Shown: piece by piece, positions 1 to 8,299 of the stretch | Layout: every line of letters begins with the position of its first letter | How positions within the stretch are numbered: the first letter of the stretch is position 1 | Source: Simiduia agarivorans SA1 = DSM 21679 | GTDB taxonomy: Bacteria > Pseudomonadota > Gammaproteobacteria > Pseudomonadales > Cellvibrionaceae | Direction of reading: 5' to 3' | DNA length: 64,000 bases | Assembly (NCBI RefSeq): GCF_000305785.2 | Contig: NC_018868.3 | Location: 186,001-250,000, forward strand | Notes under the pieces: model-generated | Seen by the model: the letters and a program-made list of their open reading frames with translations, nothing else | The model's database searches: none | What the model was told of the DNA's origin: nothing | Position numbers and translations under genes: made by a program

Positions 1-25
1 TGCTCTACCGCTGAGCTACACCGGA
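1..25 (-). tRNA. 5' part of a tRNA, cut by the window edge
   Basis: Read on the minus strand, the first 25 bases give a 7-nt acceptor strand (TCCGGTG), T8-A9 and a normal D-arm start (GCTCAGCGGTAGAGC). The anticodon lies outside the window, so the isotype cannot be read; a U at position 1 is compatible with tRNA-Asn. A good promoter lies just upstream at 56-84. Confidence 0.8.
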
Positions 26-55
26 AAAACGGCTTCCTCTGTGGAAGTGGCGCGT

Positions 56-84
56 ATCTTATTGTCAGAGTTTTAAGTGGTCAA
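56..84 (-). promoter_or_regulatory. sigma70-type promoter of the edge tRNA
   Basis: On the minus strand TTGACC (84-79) is followed after 17 nt by TAAGAT (61-56) and then a GC-rich stretch (ACGCGCC), the usual discriminator of stringently controlled stable-RNA promoters. It points at the tRNA that ends at position 25. Confidence 0.65.
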
Positions 85-217
85 GCGATTTTTATAAAAA
101 AATTCATGGGCTTAGCGAAAGCCGGCTCTTGCTGTTCACAGGCTATGCAGCTTGGCTAAATCGCGCACAGTGTGGGCAGGTTTTGCATCTGGCAGTGCGT
201 CAGTGCACACTGCAGGC

Positions 218-862
218 ATGACTGCTGTCTCGACTCGCCCGCCCCAAACCAACCCCCTGCTGGGCCCCATTGGCGCCCGCCTGGACATGCTCACGGCGTC
301 GATGCCGTTGGCCGGAGAATTGAAAGAAGGGGACCTGCTCGGTTGGTTGCGCGCAGAGGGATGGGTTGAGGACCGGCTGGCTGACAGCGCCTTGTACAAG
401 GTGCACTTTCTGATGCGCAACGCCCTTTACCGGCTCATGCCGGAATACCCAGGCTTTTCCTGGCATCTGGATGTATTGGGTGTGCGCTGGCAGGCGCTCG
501 ACACCGGCACCGGACAGGAGGGGCGGTCACTGGCGCACGCGCCGGGCAGTGCTGCCTTGGCTGAATACTACTTGAACTGGGCCAATCTGGATCTGAGTGC
601 GGACGACGTCGAGCGGTTGCTGGACAGCTTTTGGCGTCGGTACGCCGGGTTTACTGCCGAAGACCAGATCGCGCCGGCATTGGCTGCCTTAGGCTTGTCT
701 GCACTGCCGGAAGACCTCGGTGCGCTCAAACACCATTACCGGCGTCGGGTGGCGTTGGCGCATCCGGATAAAGGTGGCGCGCAGGCCGACACGGCTGAAA
801 TGCAGCGCCTGAATGATGCCTACGCCAGGCTCAAACTCGTTCTGAAAGCAAAAGAACCCTGA
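218..862 (+). CDS. DnaJ-related protein with C-terminal J domain
   Basis: A 214-residue protein whose last 55 residues form a short J domain with the HPD tripeptide at about 182-184 (HPDKGG), the signature that stimulates Hsp70/DnaK ATPase. The first 150 residues resemble the N-terminal domain of the 'DNA-J related' family of gammaproteobacteria, where the J domain is C-terminal rather than N-terminal. It is predicted to be a cytoplasmic DnaK co-chaperone; its client is unknown. I chose the ATG at 218 because the longer frame opens with a TTG at 152 and its extra 22 residues look non-coding. The 3' end overlaps the convergent methyltransferase gene by 32 bp. Confidence 0.85.
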   Translation: MTAVSTRPPQTNPLLGPIGARLDMLTASMPLAGELKEGDLLGWLRAEGWVEDRLADSALYKVHFLMRNALYRLMPEYPGFSWHLDVLGVRWQALDTGTGQEGRSLAHAPGSAALAEYYLNWANLDLSADDVERLLDSFWRRYAGFTAEDQIAPALAALGLSALPEDLGALKHHYRRRVALAHPDKGGAQADTAEMQRLNDAYARLKLVLKAKEP

Positions 863-1880
863 AGCTGCCGTTATCGGCCAGCGTTTGACACTGCCGGAAA
901 CGGCCTGCCAGGCGTTTTTCCACACCGACAAAGCGGTTCACTACCCAGATGGCGCGGCCGTCGCGCGTCAGCCACCGGTGGGTGGCCTGCAGGAATTTAT
1001 CGGTCAGGTCGCCGGTGGCATCAAATCCCTGGTGAAACGGGGGGTTGCAGAGTATCAGGTCTACCGGCGCGGCCAATGGCGACCCATTGGTGTCCAAGCC
1101 GCGATCGCCCGCAAACACCTGGGTGGTCGGGTCGCAATTGGCGGTGGTGCAGGCGAGGGCGGCGGCACAATTGTCGGTGGCAAGCCATTCGATGCCCGGC
1201 TCTTGCAGCAGCGCTTGCGCGCCCGCGGTCAGCAAACCATAGCCACAGCCCAGATCGAGGATGCGCCGGGGCTGAATCGTGTCCCGGTGTTCCGCCAGTG
1301 TCGCCAGCAACAGCAGGCTGCCCTCATCCAGCTTTTGCCAGCCAAAGGTGCCCGGTTTGCTGCGCAAGGTTTGCCCCTGATAAGTCAGTATGGGGCGCAC
1401 GCGGGCGTAATCCATGTCATCCACCGGTGGGGAGCCGGCCTGTGCCACCGCGAATGTAGCTACGTAAAGGTTGCCGGTCTTTTTGAGTTTGCCGCCTTGC
1501 AGGCGCGCTGCCGCGAGTGTGGCCAGCGTTTTTATGCCCTCGTTTTTCCGCCCGAGCATCAGTATCTCGGTGCCGGGCGCCAGCCGGTCTGCGATTTCGT
1601 TGATCAGGTGCGCCACCACCGCTTTTTCTTTAGACACCTGGTACACCACGCGCTGGATGCGCGCAGGCTCTGAGAGTGCGGTCAGATCCCAGTCGCTGAA
1701 ATGGCGCTGTGGCAGCTGCTGCGCGCGCGCCTGGATATCCCAGCGGTTGGTCAGCAGGGTCACGCTGTCGGGCGCGCGGTGAACCAGGTGCAGCACGTTT
1801 TCATCGGCCAGCCACAGGGTGTGTTCCGGTGAGTGGGTCAGTAAGTCCAGCAGCAATTGATCTTCCGATGCGTGGCTCAT
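831..1880 (-). CDS. rRNA (guanine-N2)-methyltransferase, RsmC/RlmG type
   Basis: A 349-residue protein with the two-domain layout of RsmC and RlmG: a degenerate N-terminal methyltransferase-like half and a catalytic C-terminal half. The SAM-binding loop DLGCGYG is at about 209-215 and the NPPF motif of N2-guanine methyltransferases at about 279-282. RsmC modifies G1207 of 16S rRNA and RlmG G1835 of 23S rRNA; the N-terminal half looks nearer RsmC, but I cannot settle this by eye. The ATG at 1880 was preferred to an upstream in-frame TTG at 1925 that would overlap rsuA. It follows rsuA by 28 bp, so the two RNA-modification genes probably share a transcript. Confidence 0.8.
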   Translation of the reverse strand: MSHASEDQLLLDLLTHSPEHTLWLADENVLHLVHRAPDSVTLLTNRWDIQARAQQLPQRHFSDWDLTALSEPARIQRVVYQVSKEKAVVAHLINEIADRLAPGTEILMLGRKNEGIKTLATLAAARLQGGKLKKTGNLYVATFAVAQAGSPPVDDMDYARVRPILTYQGQTLRSKPGTFGWQKLDEGSLLLLATLAEHRDTIQPRRILDLGCGYGLLTAGAQALLQEPGIEWLATDNCAAALACTTANCDPTTQVFAGDRGLDTNGSPLAAPVDLILCNPPFHQGFDATGDLTDKFLQATHRWLTRDGRAIWVVNRFVGVEKRLAGRFRQCQTLADNGSFRVLLLSERV

Positions 1881-1908
1881 GCAGTGTCCGTTGGGTGTGA
1901 ATAGGGGA

Positions 1909-2601
1909 TTATTGCACGCTTGCAATTTCTGCCGCAGTCAGCGGCCGGTATTGACCGGGTGTCAGTGTCGGGTCCAGCAATATCTCGCCGATACGCTCAC
2001 GGTGCAGGCTGACAACCCGGTTGTTGACCGCGCCCAACATGCGTTTGACCTGGTGATAGCGGCCTTCGGTAATGGTGATGCGGCAATAGTTGTCGGGCAG
2101 GCTTTGCACCTGCGCCGGTCGGGTCGGGTGCTGTTCATTGCGCAGCAGGATGCCTTCGGCAAACAGCGCGGGCGCTTCGCTGGCGAGCGGCTCGGCGAGC
2201 CCCGCCAGATAGGTTTTTTCACACGCGCGGCGCGGACTGGTGACACGGTGATTCCACTGGCCGTCATCGGTAATCAGTAGCAGTCCGGTGGTGTCTATGT
2301 CGAGCCTGCCTACAATCTGCAGGCCGTGCTTATTGGCTTCATCCAGCAGATCCAGCACGGTGGGGTGGTGGGCGTCGGTGGTGGCACACAGGTAGCCAGC
2401 GGGCTTGTGCAGCATGAAGTAGCGCGCGCCCGGGGCTTTCAGCAAGTGGCCGTCCAGTGTCACTTTGTCGTTGGCGCGCACGGGAAACGCCGGGCTGTTG
2501 ATGGCTTTTTCATCCACCTGAATGCGCCCTTGTTTGATGGCAAGCTGAACGGCTTTTCTGGACAGATCGGTGGCCTGTGCCACCCAGCGGTCAATGCGCA
2601 T
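1909..2601 (-). CDS. rsuA: 16S rRNA pseudouridine(516) synthase RsuA
   Basis: A 230-residue pseudouridine synthase with an N-terminal S4 RNA-binding domain (residues 1-50, starting MRIDRW) and the catalytic RluB/RsuA-type domain. The motif GRLD at 98-101 carries the catalytic Asp101. Length and start match E. coli RsuA (231 residues), which makes pseudouridine 516 in 16S rRNA. The ATG at 2601 lies inside the end of the upstream TetR gene (11-bp overlap), suggesting translational coupling; a longer reading from 2655 would add residues absent from the family. Confidence 0.85.
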   Translation of the reverse strand: MRIDRWVAQATDLSRKAVQLAIKQGRIQVDEKAINSPAFPVRANDKVTLDGHLLKAPGARYFMLHKPAGYLCATTDAHHPTVLDLLDEANKHGLQIVGRLDIDTTGLLLITDDGQWNHRVTSPRRACEKTYLAGLAEPLASEAPALFAEGILLRNEQHPTRPAQVQSLPDNYCRITITEGRYHQVKRMLGAVNNRVVSLHRERIGEILLDPTLTPGQYRPLTAAEIASVQ

Positions 2602-3304
2602 GGTCGGGCTCGTGCAGTTCGTCCAGAGCCGTGTAATAGCGATCGGCCCAGGCATCCACCTGCGCGCGCGCTTCGGCGGTCATAAACGCTTTTTCCAGCG
2701 CCAACACCTGGTATACCCCTCGATTGATCAGTGCCTGGCTGGCCTCATCACCCACATCCACCTGCGCCGTGGTGCGCAAAAAGCCGATCCAGTTGGTGAG
2801 AATGATCCACGCATTGTAGGTGAGGTCGCGCTGTTCCCGGGGCGTGGCGACTATCAGGCCCGCCTGCTCGAGCGCGGTATGCAGTTCCAGCGTCTTGGCA
2901 AATACAGCGTGAAAGGTTTGTTGGTGCAGGGTCGCGATGGCGTCTGAAGCGGACAGTATGTGCTCCAGGTCGCGGTAGATATAGCGGTCCTCCCACATAG
3001 CCTGGGCCAGCTTGGCCATCAGTTCCGCTTTCAGGGCGATGCTGAACGGGGTTTGCGGGGGCAGGCTCAGCATGGCCAGCATGCGATCGCGGTGAACGCT
3101 ATAGAGTTCCAGCAAGATGTCGCTCTTGTTGCGAAAGTAGTAGTAGAGGTTGCCTGGCGAGATGTTCAGACTGGCGGCGATGTGATTGGTGGTGACGTTG
3201 CGCTCGCCATCGCGGTTAAACAGGCTGCGGGCGGCCGCAAGAATACGGGCGCGGGTGCTGTTGGGCTTGGCGGCTTTGCTGGCAGCTGGCTGTGTTTTTG
3301 GCAT
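2591..3304 (-). CDS. TetR-family transcriptional regulator
   Basis: A 237-residue protein with a classical TetR N-terminal helix-turn-helix (about residues 18-64, including the ending GNLYYYFRNKSD) and an all-helical C-terminal ligand-binding and dimer domain. It is divergent from the aldehyde dehydrogenase gene at 3405, with a 100-bp intergenic region holding a perfect 18-bp palindrome over the likely promoter. The usual TetR arrangement, repression of the divergent gene released by a small ligand (here perhaps an aldehyde or fatty acid), is therefore inferred. The rsuA start is embedded in its last codons. Confidence 0.85.
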   Translation of the reverse strand: MPKTQPAASKAAKPNSTRARILAAARSLFNRDGERNVTTNHIAASLNISPGNLYYYFRNKSDILLELYSVHRDRMLAMLSLPPQTPFSIALKAELMAKLAQAMWEDRYIYRDLEHILSASDAIATLHQQTFHAVFAKTLELHTALEQAGLIVATPREQRDLTYNAWIILTNWIGFLRTTAQVDVGDEASQALINRGVYQVLALEKAFMTAEARAQVDAWADRYYTALDELHEPDHAH

Positions 3305-3338
3305 GGGTCTACTCGCTTGAAGGCGCGATTATAGCGGC

Positions 3339-3367
3339 TTGACAGGTTAGAGCAAATACTCTAAAAA
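3339..3367 (+). promoter_or_regulatory. promoter of the aldehyde dehydrogenase gene
   Basis: A perfect TTGACA (3339-3344), a 17-nt spacer and TAAAAA (3362-3367) lie 38 bp upstream of the aldehyde dehydrogenase ATG. The -35 is consensus; the -10 matches at 4 of 6 positions. Confidence 0.5.
3347..3364. promoter_or_regulatory. palindromic operator candidate for the TetR regulator
   Basis: TTAGAG-CAAATA-CTCTAA is a perfect 6+6+6 inverted repeat located in the spacer between the -35 and -10 hexamers, where a bound dimer would exclude RNA polymerase. Its size and position are typical for TetR operators. That the neighbouring regulator binds it is inference. Confidence 0.5.
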
Positions 3368-3404
3368 TGCAGCATCCTTTTTCTCAGCTCAAGCTGGAGG
3401 CACC

Positions 3405-4841
3405 ATGAATACCGCGGCAAATGCCATTCTCGACCAGGAAATCTCCTCACAGGCGTTGGCCGATCTGTTGGCCGCACAGCGAGCGTCTTACGCGCAAAAT
3501 CCTATGCCTTCTGCGGCAGAGCGGCGCGCTAATCTGGCCAGGTTGCGCGCGATGGCACTGGATAATCAGGATGCGTTGATGGAGGCCATGAACGCCGATT
3601 TTTCTGCGCGTTCACGGCACGAAATGCTATTGGCAGAGTTTCTGAGCGTGTCGGAGCTGACCAAGTATTTGTCTAAGCGCCTGGCTAAGTGGATGAAGCC
3701 TGAAAAGCGTCACCTTGCCCTGCATATGCAGCCGGGTAAGGCGCGGGTTTACTACCAGCCGCTTGGGGTGGTGGGTATTATGGTACCGTTCAATTACCCG
3801 CTGTTTCTGGCGTTGGGGCCGTTGGCCACGGCGCTCGCAGCAGGTAACCACGCCATGATCAAAATGCCGGAAGCCACGCCGAAAACCTCGGCGCTGTTGG
3901 CCGAATTGATCGCTCAGACGTTTTCGCCTGCGCACGTCACCGTGATCAACGGCGGGCCCGCAGTGGCGGCGAATTTTTCAGCCTTGCCGTTTGATCATTT
4001 GTTATTTACCGGTGCCGGCAGCATCGGCAAGCATGTGATGCGCGCGGCAGCCGAAAATCTGACGCCGGTGACGCTGGAGTTGGGTGGTAAGTCGCCGGTG
4101 ATTGTGGCGGACGATTTTCCTATTGAAGAAGCTGCGCGCCGTTTGTGCTTCTCCAAAACCATGAATTGCGGCCAGACCTGTGTGGCGCCGGATTATATTT
4201 TTGTGCCGCGCGCAAAAATGGATACCTTTCGTGCGGCCTACAAAAAAGCGTTCAGCACCTTTTACCCCACGGTCAACAATAATCCTGACCTTACCGGCGT
4301 GATCAGTGAGCGCCACGCCCAGCGATTGCAGGGTTGGGTTGAAGCTGCAAAAGCCCAGGGAGCCTTGGTTGAGCCGGTAACGGACGAAGTGGTTAATGAT
4401 GGCAGTCGGCGCACGGTGCCTTTGCTGGTGACCAATGTGAATCGCGATATGACATTGATGCAGGAAGAAATCTTTGGTCCGGTCTTGCCGCTGATCCCTT
4501 ACGACTCCCTGCAGGAAGCCATTGACTACATCAATGGGGGTGATCGGCCGCTGGCGCTTTACTATTTCGGATTCGACAAGCAGCAGCAACAGCAGGTGCT
4601 GGATCGCACTCACTCGGGTGGTGTGGTGTTTAACGAAACCATGTTTCATGTGGCGGTGGACGATCTGCCTTTCGGCGGTGTTGGTCCATCCGGCATGGGT
4701 CATTACCACGGTAAGGAAGGATTCCTGACTTTCTCCAAGCCGAAAGCCGTGCTGTATAAACCGAAATTTAACGGCATGCAGATGTTATATCCGCCCTATG
4801 GTGGGCTGGTGAACAAGATTCTGAAATTTTTGGTCGGTTAA
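3405..4841 (+). CDS. aldehyde dehydrogenase, coniferyl-aldehyde dehydrogenase type
   Basis: A 478-residue NAD(P)+-dependent aldehyde dehydrogenase of the class-3-like group. The general-base Glu lies in VTLELGGKSP near residue 225 and the catalytic Cys in GQTCVAP near residue 259; the Rossmann fold and C-terminal NETMFH/PFGGVGPSG segments are complete. The closest annotated family is coniferyl aldehyde dehydrogenase (CalB), although members also oxidise fatty and other aromatic aldehydes, so the substrate is open. The C-terminal tail is hydrophobic and could touch the membrane. GGAGG sits 5 nt before the ATG. A divergent TetR gene and an operator-like palindrome suggest aldehyde-induced expression. 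The last 4 bp overlap truC. Confidence 0.85.
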   Translation: MNTAANAILDQEISSQALADLLAAQRASYAQNPMPSAAERRANLARLRAMALDNQDALMEAMNADFSARSRHEMLLAEFLSVSELTKYLSKRLAKWMKPEKRHLALHMQPGKARVYYQPLGVVGIMVPFNYPLFLALGPLATALAAGNHAMIKMPEATPKTSALLAELIAQTFSPAHVTVINGGPAVAANFSALPFDHLLFTGAGSIGKHVMRAAAENLTPVTLELGGKSPVIVADDFPIEEAARRLCFSKTMNCGQTCVAPDYIFVPRAKMDTFRAAYKKAFSTFYPTVNNNPDLTGVISERHAQRLQGWVEAAKAQGALVEPVTDEVVNDGSRRTVPLLVTNVNRDMTLMQEEIFGPVLPLIPYDSLQEAIDYINGGDRPLALYYFGFDKQQQQQVLDRTHSGGVVFNETMFHVAVDDLPFGGVGPSGMGHYHGKEGFLTFSKPKAVLYKPKFNGMQMLYPPYGGLVNKILKFLVG

Positions 4842-5626
4842 TCGGCGCCCGTTTCAAACCAGACGGCTGGCAGGTTTTTCCGCCAGCCGTTTTCATTCCA
4901 GGGCAGGCGATCGATCAGCTGGCAAAAAGCCGGTGCGGCAGGGCAGCTCAACGAGAGTTGTTCGCCTGTCACCGGGTGAATAAATCCGAGGCCCACGGCG
5001 CTCAGCAGTAAGTGGCCGGCGTTCAGATGCTCACTGAAGTAGTGGTTGTGCTTGCTTTTGCCGTGCTTGGCATCGCCAATAATCGGGTGACCCAGGTGTT
5101 TCAGGTGGCGACGGATCTGGTGTTTTCTGCCGGTCTCCGGCTCGCACAACACCAGCGAATAGCGGGATTGCGGGTAGCGATCGATTTCTACCGGTAACTC
5201 ACAGGTGGCGAGAGTGGTGAATCGCGTGGCTGCCTCCTGCGCATCTTTATCTTGCTGTCGATGTTTATCGGCAATGCGATCCAGTTTGACCGACAGTGCA
5301 TAATCCAGCCGCTGGCTCGGCACATACCCGCGCGCCAGCGCCAGGTAGGATTTGTGCACGGTGCGGTCGTTGAATGCATCACTCAATTGGCGTGCTACGT
5401 CGCTATTGAGCGCGAACACCAGCAGACCTGACGTGGGTTTGTCCAATCGGTGAATCGGGTAGACATGCTGGCCTATCTGGTTGCGCAGTTCCTGCACGGC
5501 AAAACGGGTTTCGCGTTTGTCGATGGGGCTGCGGTGCACCAGTAAGCCGGTGGGCTTGTTGATCACCACCAGGTGTTCATCCTGGTAGACGATGGGCAGG
5601 GGCGTGGTAGTTGTTGGTTCCGTCAT
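4838..5626 (-). CDS. truC: tRNA pseudouridine(65) synthase TruC
   Basis: A 262-residue RluA-family pseudouridine synthase lacking an S4 domain. The catalytic motif HRLDKPTSG has the nucleophilic Asp at 62, and the segment ETGRKHQIRRHLKHLGHP is characteristic of TruC, which modifies U65 in the T-stem of some tRNAs. Its 3' end overlaps the convergent aldehyde dehydrogenase by 4 bp. It is 36 bp downstream of folD in the same direction, so the two may be co-transcribed. Confidence 0.85.
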   Translation of the reverse strand: MTEPTTTTPLPIVYQDEHLVVINKPTGLLVHRSPIDKRETRFAVQELRNQIGQHVYPIHRLDKPTSGLLVFALNSDVARQLSDAFNDRTVHKSYLALARGYVPSQRLDYALSVKLDRIADKHRQQDKDAQEAATRFTTLATCELPVEIDRYPQSRYSLVLCEPETGRKHQIRRHLKHLGHPIIGDAKHGKSKHNHYFSEHLNAGHLLLSAVGLGFIHPVTGEQLSLSCPAAPAFCQLIDRLPWNENGWRKNLPAVWFETGAD

Positions 5627-5662
5627 GCAGGAGTGCGGGGCGGCAATGCCGCCCCGGTACCA

Positions 5663-6508
5663 TCAGCCCAGCGATTTTTCGCCGGAATCCACGGATTGGT
5701 AAATCAGGGTGTTGATGGTCATGGGGCCAACGCCACCGGGTACCGGTGTGTACGCGGCCGCGCGCGCTTTCAGGGGTTCGAGTTCAATGTCGCCCACACC
5801 GCCTGGATGATAGCCGGCATCCACCACAACGGCGCCGTCTTTGATCCACTCGGCTTTAATGAACTCAGGCTTACCCACGGCGCCCACCACAATATCCGCC
5901 TGCTTGATGTGCTCGGCCAGGTTTTGGGTGCGCGAATGGCAGATGGTGACTGTCGCGTTGGCACCCAGCAGCATCATGGCCATTGGCTTGCCCAGAATGG
6001 GGCTGCGACCCACCACCACGGCGTGCTTGCCAGCGATTTCGATGTTGTAGGCTTCCAGCAGGCGCATAATGCCCTTGGGGGTTGCACAACCATAGGCTGA
6101 TTCGCCCATGCTCATACGGCCAAAACCAAGGCAGGTAACGCCGTCCACGTCTTTTTCCAGCGCGATGGCATCGAAGCAGGCGCGCTCGTCAATTTGCTCG
6201 GGTACGGGGTGTTGCAACAGGATGCCGTGCACGTTGGGGTTGGTGTTCAGCTCGTCGATTTTGGCCAGCAGCTGTTCGGTAGTGGTGGACGAAGGCATTT
6301 CCACCCGGATGGATTCCATGCCAATGCGCTCGCAGGCTTTGCCTTTCATGCTCACATAGGTGGCAGAGGCTGGGTCGTCGCCCACCAGGATGGTAGCAAG
6401 TATGGGCGTCTGGCCGTTGGATTTGGCTTTCAGGGCCGCTACGCGGGCGCTGAGTTCTTGTTCGGTTTTCTGGGCAAGGGCTTTGCCGTCGAGTAGCAGT
6501 GCAGCCAT
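5663..6508 (-). CDS. folD: bifunctional methylene-THF dehydrogenase/cyclohydrolase FolD
   Basis: A 281-residue FolD of normal length. The catalytic YxxxK pair (Tyr51, Lys55) is present, as are the substrate motif GILLQHP and the NADP-binding [11 protein letters not shown]. It interconverts 5,10-methylene-THF and 10-formyl-THF, supplying one-carbon units for purines and formyl-methionine in the cytoplasm. AGAGGA lies about 9 nt upstream of the ATG at 6508. The family C-terminal signature PGGVGPMT is intact. Confidence 0.95.
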   Translation of the reverse strand: MAALLLDGKALAQKTEQELSARVAALKAKSNGQTPILATILVGDDPASATYVSMKGKACERIGMESIRVEMPSSTTTEQLLAKIDELNTNPNVHGILLQHPVPEQIDERACFDAIALEKDVDGVTCLGFGRMSMGESAYGCATPKGIMRLLEAYNIEIAGKHAVVVGRSPILGKPMAMMLLGANATVTICHSRTQNLAEHIKQADIVVGAVGKPEFIKAEWIKDGAVVVDAGYHPGGVGDIELEPLKARAAAYTPVPGGVGPMTINTLIYQSVDSGEKSLG

Positions 6509-6662
6509 GGCAGTGCTGGTCCTCTGGTTATGGGGTGGGTGTCATTCTGCGGGGCGCATTGTCCCACAGGGGCTACAGAGCGCCAATAGCCCGTGCGGGC
6601 AGCTACCATTGTAGTCGTTGATTTCTATGGCTAATTAATTGAAAAAAGGGCTGTTTTTCCCG

Positions 6663-6691
6663 TTGACGAGGGCAGGGGGCATGGGTATGAT
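6663..6691 (+). promoter_or_regulatory. promoter of the Pro-Arg-His tRNA operon
   Basis: TTGACG (6663-6668), a 17-nt spacer and TATGAT (6686-6691) are followed by GCGCACC, a GC-rich discriminator typical of growth-rate-regulated stable RNA promoters. The first tRNA starts 43 bp downstream. Confidence 0.75.
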
Positions 6692-6733
6692 GCGCACCAC
6701 TCGAAAGGCAGGTGACTGCCGGTTTGGGTATGT

Positions 6734-6810
6734 CGGAGTGTAGCGCAGTCTGGTAGCGCGCCTGGTTTGGGACCAGGATGTCGGGGGTTCGAATCCCTCC
6801 TCTCCGACCA
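6734..6810 (+). tRNA. tRNA-Pro(TGG)
   Basis: A complete cloverleaf with acceptor CGGAGTG/CTCTCCG (one T-T mismatch), D-arm TAGCGCAG typical of tRNA-Pro, anticodon stem CTGG-TTTGGGA-CCAG with anticodon TGG, a T-arm with GGTTCGAATCC, and an encoded CCA. It is the first of three tandem tRNAs. Confidence 0.95.
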
Positions 6811-6848
6811 ATTTTACTCCTTGTTTGCCATGTCGCCGGCAAGAACAG

Positions 6849-6925
<77 letters not shown>

Positions 6926-6964
6926 TCTACCGATGGCAGAGAGGCAAGCAAGCACCGCGTTATG

Positions 6965-7040
6965 GTGGGCGTAGCTCAGTTGGTAGAGCCCTGGATTGTG
7001 ATTCCAGTCGTCGTGGGTTCAAGTCCCATCGTCCACCCCA
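6965..7040 (+). tRNA. tRNA-His(GTG)
   Basis: Acceptor GTGGGCG pairs with CGTCCAC, with C73 as discriminator opposite the G at 6964 that serves as G-1, the identity element of tRNA-His. Anticodon GTG lies in CTGGATTGTGATTCCAG; CCA is encoded. Last gene of the cluster; the order Pro/Arg/His resembles the argX-hisR-leuT-proM group of other gammaproteobacteria. No clear terminator hairpin follows, only a pyrimidine-rich stretch. Confidence 0.95.
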
Positions 7041-7168
7041 TTTCCCCTTTTACTTTTCTCAGTATTCTGGCAGTTGATGCAGGTGTCCGCGTATTCCGCT
7101 TGCGATGAATCGGTGTACAACGTGAGCCACGATTTATTACCTGGGTAATGCGTTTCGCCTGAATGGCG

Positions 7169-7345
7169 TCAATGACCAGTCAGAAAGCAGTAGATCCCAT
7201 AAAGCAATCCTGGAAGTGCCAGGCCAAGTTGTACTGAGTACAAAACAATAATGGCGCGATCAGACCACGCTAAAAACTCGCAAACCACATAGAGTTCCAG
7301 TGCCATCGCCAGCAGGATAAAGACGATAATTCGTTTGAAATACAT
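7169..7345 (-). CDS. small two-helix membrane protein (58 residues)
   Basis: A short frame running from the ATG at 7345 to a TGA at 7169-7171. It encodes two hydrophobic segments (about residues 5-26 and 31-55) separated by a short charged turn (WSDR), so it is predicted to be an inner-membrane hairpin with both ends on one side. It starts 19 bp after the stop of the NTR-like gene and continues the same operon. The Shine-Dalgarno is weak. I recognise no family. Hydrophobic pattern, position and direction argue for a real gene; comparative data are lacking. Confidence 0.5.
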   Translation of the reverse strand: MYFKRIIVFILLAMALELYVVCEFLAWSDRAIIVLYSVQLGLALPGLLYGIYCFLTGH

Positions 7346-7364
7346 GGGCCGGCGCTCGTGTGTT

Positions 7365-7787
7365 TTACTGCCAGGGCGTTGTTTGCAGTGTTTTAATGTA
7401 TTGTTTGTGCTTTTCGGTCAGTGGGCCGCTGGGGTCGCAAGCTGAAATATCAATCAGTTCCTGAGGGTTCTGATCCGCATTGACGAATACAATGTAAGCT
7501 TGCTCTGTGTGTAGCGAGACTCCGCAGTAGCTGCTATTTGCCGGCGTAGTCAGGTTAAGGCCGGGCAATTGCTGGCCTTTGATGACCTGTTGCACTACCA
7601 GCTTCGCCTGATAGGGCGAGTCCTTGTGTTCGTAGGCTCTGACGGCGGCGTGCTCCAAAATTCCAATGTAAATATGTGTGGCTTCCGCAAACGGGTTGCT
7701 GCTGGGTTCCGCACAGCTGCAGGCCCAGGTATTGGGCGAGAAAAGCACGGGGAGCAGTAGATAAAACGCTGATAACTGATATTTCAT
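7365..7787 (-). CDS. secreted NTR/TIMP-like protein
   Basis: A 140-residue exported protein. The signal peptide (MKYQLSAFYLLL..., cleavage predicted before or near Cys-Ser-Cys) would leave a mature N-terminus beginning CSCAEPS, the Cys-X-Cys start that defines TIMP/NTR (netrin-like) domains. This is followed by a family-like ATHIYIGIL strand, VVQQVIKG, and two further cysteines (SYCGV, ISACD) suited to two disulphides. Bacterial NTR-like proteins exist, but their targets are mostly unknown; the metalloprotease-inhibitor role is established only for animal TIMPs. The start at 7787 is fixed by an ATGA overlap with the preceding gene. It is the third gene of a four-gene operon. Confidence 0.65.
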   Translation of the reverse strand: MKYQLSAFYLLLPVLFSPNTWACSCAEPSSNPFAEATHIYIGILEHAAVRAYEHKDSPYQAKLVVQQVIKGQQLPGLNLTTPANSSYCGVSLHTEQAYIVFVNADQNPQELIDISACDPSGPLTEKHKQYIKTLQTTPWQ

Positions 7788-8299
7788 TGATTTAGCTGCG
7801 GTGTGGGCAGAAGCGTTGGTGCGGTGTGGTTCCAGCACGCCAGCCAGTGTGTGTTGGAAAGCGCCTCGATCGTTTCTGCGGCCGGCGAATTCAGGAAGGC
7901 AGTTGCCTCTGTCAATTTACACTGGTGTGGGTCTGATTCCTTTTCTTCAATTTCGCTTTGTGGGTGTTTGCTACTCTTCGGATAAGGCACCAACGGCAAT
8001 GTTTGATAGCGGTTCAAAACCAATGGCGTACAGCTGCCTTTGGTTTGCCGGCTGATACTTGCCCTAACATAGCGGGTGTCAGTGAGGTGCGCCGATTTTT
8101 TAACGGCCACAGAGCCTTCTGTGGTTTCAATAAACCATCCTGAGGGTGAGGGCTGTAGTAGGCCGGGTAATTCCAGATGGACGTAGTCACAGGCCCCGCC
8201 GGTTTTTTCATAACCCAAACTTGTGTCCGGAGCCGCAATAGTCAGCAATCCAAGTAGCGTTAGAACCTGTGGTAAGGCCTTTGCCTTGGAATTGTTCAT
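7784..8299 (-). CDS. exported protein of unknown function
   Basis: A 171-residue protein with an N-terminal hydrophobic segment (LPQVLTLLGLLTIAA) that reads as a signal peptide, then a mature part with four cysteines (GACDY, GSCTP, HQCKL, LACWN) that could form disulphides in the periplasm. I recognise no family. Both ends are coupled: its ATG at 8299 overlaps the upstream stop as ATGA, and its stop overlaps the next ATG in the same way. Confidence 0.6.
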   Translation of the reverse strand: MNNSKAKALPQVLTLLGLLTIAAPDTSLGYEKTGGACDYVHLELPGLLQPSPSGWFIETTEGSVAVKKSAHLTDTRYVRASISRQTKGSCTPLVLNRYQTLPLVPYPKSSKHPQSEIEEKESDPHQCKLTEATAFLNSPAAETIEALSNTHWLACWNHTAPTLLPTPQLNQ

